The notes under the pieces are model-generated. The model ran no database searches and was not told the DNA's origin. It was given only the letters and a program-made list of their open reading frames with translations. A program made the position numbers and the translations under genes. Below, piece by piece: positions 61,033 to 64,000 of a stretch of DNA of 64,000 bases. Each line of letters starts with the position of its first letter. Position 1 is the first letter of the stretch. The DNA is taken from contig NZ_JOMJ01000003.1 in the NCBI RefSeq assembly GCF_000711295.1, forward strand, positions 1,871,501-1,935,500. Reading direction: 5' to 3'. This DNA comes from Desulfohalovibrio reitneri. Its GTDB lineage: Bacteria; Desulfobacterota; Desulfovibrionia; Desulfovibrionales; Desulfovibrionaceae.

Positions 61033-62483
61033 TGGAACAACTCATAGTCCGAGGTTGCCGCCCCCTCGCCCTCCAGCAGAAGGCGGGCGGGCAGGGGCCG
61101 GGAGGCGTCCCGGCCGCTCATGACCAGGTAGCGGGCCGCGTCCAGAAGGTGGTCGCGCTCCTTGACCACGCGGCCCTGTTCGTCGCGGCGGTAGAGCCGG
61201 TACTCCTCGAAGAAGCCGGAGAGGGAGGCGAAGACCTTCAGCCTGCCCGTGGAAAGGAGGGACCAGACCGAGTACAGGCCGGACTCCACACCGTTGTCCG
61301 CCGGGGTCAGCTCCAGACCCCGCTCCTGGTAGATGTCCATCAGCCGCGCGCCGTCCGCCTGGGCGCGGCCCCGGGCGGCAGGGTCCACCACCCCGCCGAT
61401 CCAGCCGCCCCGCGCCTTGAGCGCGGCGGCGTGCACCTCTGGCTCGGCCAGGCCGCGCTTGTACTCGGCGTAGAGGTAGAGGGAGTCCGTGGCCGGATCC
61501 CAGGCCCCCCAGACAGCGGCCGTGGCCCGCCAGCCCACGTCCAGGCCGAAGGCGCGCGGCCAGTGCGGCGGGATGGGGAAGTCCTCCACCTTCACCTCGT
61601 CCTCGGCCACGGGGTAGACCGCGCCCGCGCCCAGCCTGGGCACGCCGCGCGAGCGCGCCTCCCGCTGGTGCGGGGGGCAGGCGGCCCACAGCTCCTCCCG
61701 CGCCTCGGGGGAAAGGTGGGGGGCGTCGTCCCAGGTGGCGGCCACTACGGCCTTGCCAGTCCCGTTCTCCCCCTGGCCGGGCGCGGGCGCCTCGCCGCCG
61801 GGCAGAAAGGAGAGCACCACCTCGGACAGCCCCAGCAGCGGGGTGAAGGTGAGCATGACCAGCCCGCCCGTGGTCATGGTGCGCATGAGGCACTCGGCGT
61901 AGACGTCCATGGGCGGCTCCTCGTCCAGCCAGACCACGTCCTGGGCCGTGCCCTGGAAGGAGCGCCGCTTCTGGTCGAAGGACTTGAACTTCAGGGTGGA
62001 GGTTCCGCCCGAGACGTGGGCCACCCGCACCCGGTCCACGGCGTCGGCCACGCCGCCGCCCCGGCGGACCACCTGGCGCAGGCTGTCCGAAGGGATCAGC
62101 CCGGTGCCGGGTTCGCCAGGCTCGCCCAGCATGACCCGCTGCAGGATGTCGCGGGTGGTCTCCGAGGTGTCGCCCGCGGCCCAGGCGCGGATGGGCCTGT
62201 GGAACCGCCGCCCCTCCCACCAGTCCGGGTAGAGGCCGGTCAGGTGCAGGGCCAGCTCGTAGCCGCCCACGCCCTCGGTCTTGCCCACCCGGTTGGCCGC
62301 CAGCATGAGCCGCTGGCGGTGGTCCGCGCCCAACCGGAAGAACTCCATGTGGCGGGGGTAGCCGGAGCGGGCCAGGGGGCCTTCGTCCGGGTAGTAGCCG
62401 AACAGCCTGCGCCCCCGCGCCCTCCGGGCCTGCTCCTCCAGCAGCCGGGCCTTCTCCGCCAGCAGGTCGCGTTTAGCGGTCAA
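61029..62483 (-). CDS. terminase large subunit
   Basis: The packaging motor and nuclease. In the 484 residues are Walker A AANRVGKTEG, Walker B DVVWLDEEPP, and the nuclease core with FGLDVGWRATAAVWG and LDAARYLVMSG near the end. I chose a TTG start at 62483 because TGGAGGTGGAGC lies just before it. The upstream extension overlaps the small subunit gene. It is coupled to the GNAT-like gene. Confidence 0.92.
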   Translation of the reverse strand: MTAKRDLLAEKARLLEEQARRARGRRLFGYYPDEGPLARSGYPRHMEFFRLGADHRQRLMLAANRVGKTEGVGGYELALHLTGLYPDWWEGRRFHRPIRAWAAGDTSETTRDILQRVMLGEPGEPGTGLIPSDSLRQVVRRGGGVADAVDRVRVAHVSGGTSTLKFKSFDQKRRSFQGTAQDVVWLDEEPPMDVYAECLMRTMTTGGLVMLTFTPLLGLSEVVLSFLPGGEAPAPGQGENGTGKAVVAATWDDAPHLSPEAREELWAACPPHQREARSRGVPRLGAGAVYPVAEDEVKVEDFPIPPHWPRAFGLDVGWRATAAVWGAWDPATDSLYLYAEYKRGLAEPEVHAAALKARGGWIGGVVDPAARGRAQADGARLMDIYQERGLELTPADNGVESGLYSVWSLLSTGRLKVFASLSGFFEEYRLYRRDEQGRVVKERDHLLDAARYLVMSGRDASRPLPARLLLEGEGAATSDYELFQ

Positions 62484-62925
62484 GCTCCACCTCCAACGCC
62501 TTGACCCGGGCCGCAAGCTCCGCGTCGCTTAGCCCGGCCAGCTCGTCAGCCGGGGCGGAACGCTTGGACAGCCACTCCTTGGCCGCGCCCGGGTCGGGCG
62601 GCACCCGTTTGCGCACCACCCGTTCCTCCTTCACCTCCAGGGCGGTGGTGCCGTCCTCCCGCGTCACCGGCACGCGCTTGCGTGTCACCTCGGCCACGGA
62701 GAACCCCACCGCGCGGCGGTACAGCGCCCGCTCCACCCGGCCGTCGAAGGTCCGCTTGCCATCGGTCACGGCCCGGGCGAACTCCGGCTTCTCCCGCCGC
62801 CACTGCTGCACCGTGGACTTGGCCACGCCCAGCAGCTCGGCCAGCTTGGCGTCGGAAAACCCCTCACGGCAGGCCACCCGGGCCATGCGGCAGAAATCCC
62901 GGCGGTACTTGCTTTTGGCGGGCAT
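62473..62925 (-). CDS. terminase small subunit
   Basis: A 150-residue DNA-recognition subunit: basic start (MPAKSKYRRDFCRMARVACR), a helix-turn-helix (FSDAKLAELLGVAKSTVQQW) and an acidic C-terminal helix. It selects the packaging site on phage DNA for the large subunit. A GGAGGAGC site precedes the ATG, which overlaps the previous stop by four bases. Confidence 0.88.
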   Translation of the reverse strand: MPAKSKYRRDFCRMARVACREGFSDAKLAELLGVAKSTVQQWRREKPEFARAVTDGKRTFDGRVERALYRRAVGFSVAEVTRKRVPVTREDGTTALEVKEERVVRKRVPPDPGAAKEWLSKRSAPADELAGLSDAELAARVKALEVELDR

Positions 62926-63209
62926 CAGCTCCTCCCCCACAGGCGGAAAAGCCACTGCCCGGCCAGCACGCCCAGGGAGGCCAGCACGGACGAGGCGGCG
63001 GCCAGGCGGGACTGGCCCCGCTCCACCGCCTCCAGCCGCTTCTGGGCCTCGGCGATATCGGCGTTCAGACTGTCCAGCCGCTTGGCCCGCTCGGCGCACC
63101 GCTCGGCCAGCCTGGCCTCAATGCGGCCCACGGCCACCAGCAGCTCGCCCTGGCCATGGCGCAGGGCGTCCACCGCCTCCCACAGATTGTGGATGTCGCG
63201 CTCGCTCAT
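62925..63209 (-). CDS. phage coiled-coil membrane protein (possible lysis accessory)
   Basis: A 94-residue protein: a coiled coil (IEARLAERCAERAKRLDSLN, then AEAQKRLEAVERGQSRL) and a C-terminal transmembrane helix (ASSVLASLGVLAGQWLFRLW). The layout is that of haemolysin XhlA-like or small spanin-type proteins. It lies between the holin-like and terminase genes, overlapping both by four bases, so a lysis role is plausible. Confidence 0.7.
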   Translation of the reverse strand: MSERDIHNLWEAVDALRHGQGELLVAVGRIEARLAERCAERAKRLDSLNADIAEAQKRLEAVERGQSRLAAASSVLASLGVLAGQWLFRLWGRS

Positions 63210-63748
63210 CCGGACACCTCCGCGTACTTGGCGGCCAGCCGCCGCGAGGTGGCGTTGTCCGGCATGCCGCCCAGGCCGGGGCGGCCCAGGCGCAGCTTCA
63301 CCGCGCCTTTGTCAAAGGCGGAGCGGCCCAGGAAATAGTAGCCGTAGACCCACAGGCTCATCTCGGTGAGGGCCGCGAACTTGGCTTCCTCGGCCACGCC
63401 CCAGAATGTCCCGGCCACCACCGCGAAAGTGAGGCACAGCAGGCACAACGGCCGCACGTTGCGCGACAGCGCCGTGCCGTGGCGCATGTCCGCCTGGTGG
63501 CGCCTGGTCAGCTCCTTTTGCAGCCCCATCTCCACCCCGGCCCAGACCTTCTCGAACTCCAGGGCGAACTCCTGGCGCGTTCGCACCAGCTCCACCGCCT
63601 CCTCCGGGCTGGCCGCTCCGGTCACGCGCATGGCCACCCCGGCGGCTTTCTCCGCCACCCGCTGCGCCTCGCTGCCCTCCCCCGCCAACCACTTGGCGAT
63701 GGTCGGAGCCACCGAGGCCAATCCGGCTATGATGCTCACGGGATCCAT
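63206..63748 (-). CDS. 3TM-type holin-like protein
   Basis: A 180-residue protein with two or three membrane helices: MDPVSIIAGLASVAPTIAKW at the N-terminus, and PLCLLCLTFAVVAGTFWG and FAALTEMSLWVYGYYFLG later. The centre carries an amphipathic part (FALEFEKVWAGVEMGLQKEL). It matches the GTA-type 3TM holin family and would time lysis. The start at 63748 has GGAGTGGGA before the ATG. No endolysin gene lies next to it in the window. Confidence 0.8.
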   Translation of the reverse strand: MDPVSIIAGLASVAPTIAKWLAGEGSEAQRVAEKAAGVAMRVTGAASPEEAVELVRTRQEFALEFEKVWAGVEMGLQKELTRRHQADMRHGTALSRNVRPLCLLCLTFAVVAGTFWGVAEEAKFAALTEMSLWVYGYYFLGRSAFDKGAVKLRLGRPGLGGMPDNATSRRLAAKYAEVSG

Positions 63749-63852
63749 TCCCACTCCGTTCAGACTGCCCGTTGCGCGACGACCGGAACCAACGGCCCCA
63801 AACCGGCGTCCCCCGCCGCGTGAGAGAGAGCCTAGCCCCGCCTCCGAGCCCG

Positions 63853-63944
63853 GGGCGCACACGGGCGCACTCGTTCAGCCCAAGGGCGCACATTCGCTAT
63901 TGACAGGGTTCAGGCTGATCAGAAGGCATCGCTTGATCAGCCTG
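63853..63944. promoter_or_regulatory. repeat-rich control region upstream of the phage late genes
   Basis: GGGCGCAC occurs three times (63853, 63863, 63884), 10 and 21 bases apart, or one and two helical turns. Next come TTGACA (63900) and the inverted repeat CAGGCTGATCA-N12-TGATCAGCCTG (63911-63944). The setting suggests a phage operator or late promoter region with bound regulators. No clear -10 was seen. Confidence 0.5.
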
Positions 63945-63982
63945 ATGCGTTGGATTGAGAGAGTATGAGGGGGGAGTGAAGA

Positions 63983-64000
63983 ATGCATGTATCGAGGCGG
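63983..64000 (+). CDS. possible start of a rightward phage gene (partial)
   Basis: ATG followed by HVSRR with GGGGAG eight bases upstream, running off the window. Divergence from the late operon, with repeats between, would suit an early gene or regulator. Six codons give no identity. Confidence 0.25.

Larger units (their letters stand above)
49384..64000 (-). mobile_element. podovirus-type prophage, BPP-1-like structural region (right end outside window)
   Basis: Nineteen genes run leftward without host genes: holin-like, terminase small and large, portal connector, scaffold, coat, cement protein, tail-tube-like, large Bbp14-like protein, ejection-type protein, tail fibre and assembly protein. 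The order and families (Bbp16, Bbp19, T7-type connector) match Bordetella BPP-1-like podoviruses. The left boundary lies between the cytochrome gene (49160) and 49420. No tRNA or clear attachment site was seen there. Integrase, repressor, replication and lysozyme genes are not in this window. Confidence 0.85.

Noticed and set aside
49425-64000. Diversity-generating retroelement, expected because BPP-1 carries one
   Set aside because: No reverse transcriptase, accessory protein or template/variable repeat pair is visible in the window near the fibre gene.

Overview
The window looks like the chromosome of a GC-rich sulfate-reducing bacterium of the Desulfovibrionaceae. Evidence for this is the dnaA-dnaN-gyrB-gyrA block, a DUF39-type homocysteine biosynthesis gene, a tetraheme cytochrome c3-like protein, many sigma-54 and two-component genes, cytidylate-kinase-like proteins, and TPR and LysM lipoproteins. 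The assignment to family rests on gene content, not on a search.

Layout. 1-2.3 kb: the end of an unknown gene, endonuclease IV, and an intact IS3-type element (1199-2333) with a 4-bp target duplication. 2.6-11.3 kb: leftward replication block dnaA > dnaN > gyrB > gyrA > TPR lipoprotein, with a possible origin upstream of dnaA. 11.3-14.4 kb: rightward DUF39, LarE-like sulfur transferase and DUF362 ferredoxin, probably a sulfur-assimilation operon. 14.9-17.6 kb: MerR-type regulator, rlmN, cupin. 17.7-25.6 kb: a signalling island with an overlapping leftward phosphorelay operon (receiver, kinase, receiver, ATPase-less kinase), a divergent TauE-type exporter operon ending in a receiver, then a cytidylate-kinase-like gene with a sigma-54 promoter and its presumed sigma-54 activator. 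26.4-41.6 kb: mostly housekeeping genes (uvrA, a very unusual potassium-channel protein, mscS, an S1-domain protein, pyrB-pyrC, a radical SAM protein, HIT, IHF, RlpA, a LysM lipoprotein). 41.7-46.1 kb: TetR, then a second cytidylate-kinase-like gene + sigma-54 activator module next to a broken LuxR regulator. 46.1-49.2 kb: zinc ribbon, metK, panC, cytochrome c.

49.4-64 kb: the packaging, head, connector and tail-fibre genes of a podovirus-type prophage, all leftward. The gene order and several proteins resemble Bordetella phage BPP-1 (Bbp-type families). The right end lies outside the window. No integrase, repressor, replication gene or reverse transcriptase is visible.

Across the host part there are at least seven copies of a 180-260 bp intergenic repeat with conserved hairpins, two of them in tandem pairs, with compensatory base changes in a stem. 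Four reading-frame breaks (one sigma-54 activator, two in the LuxR gene, one phage structural gene) are each repaired by one extra base in a G/C run, so sequencing error is a serious possibility.
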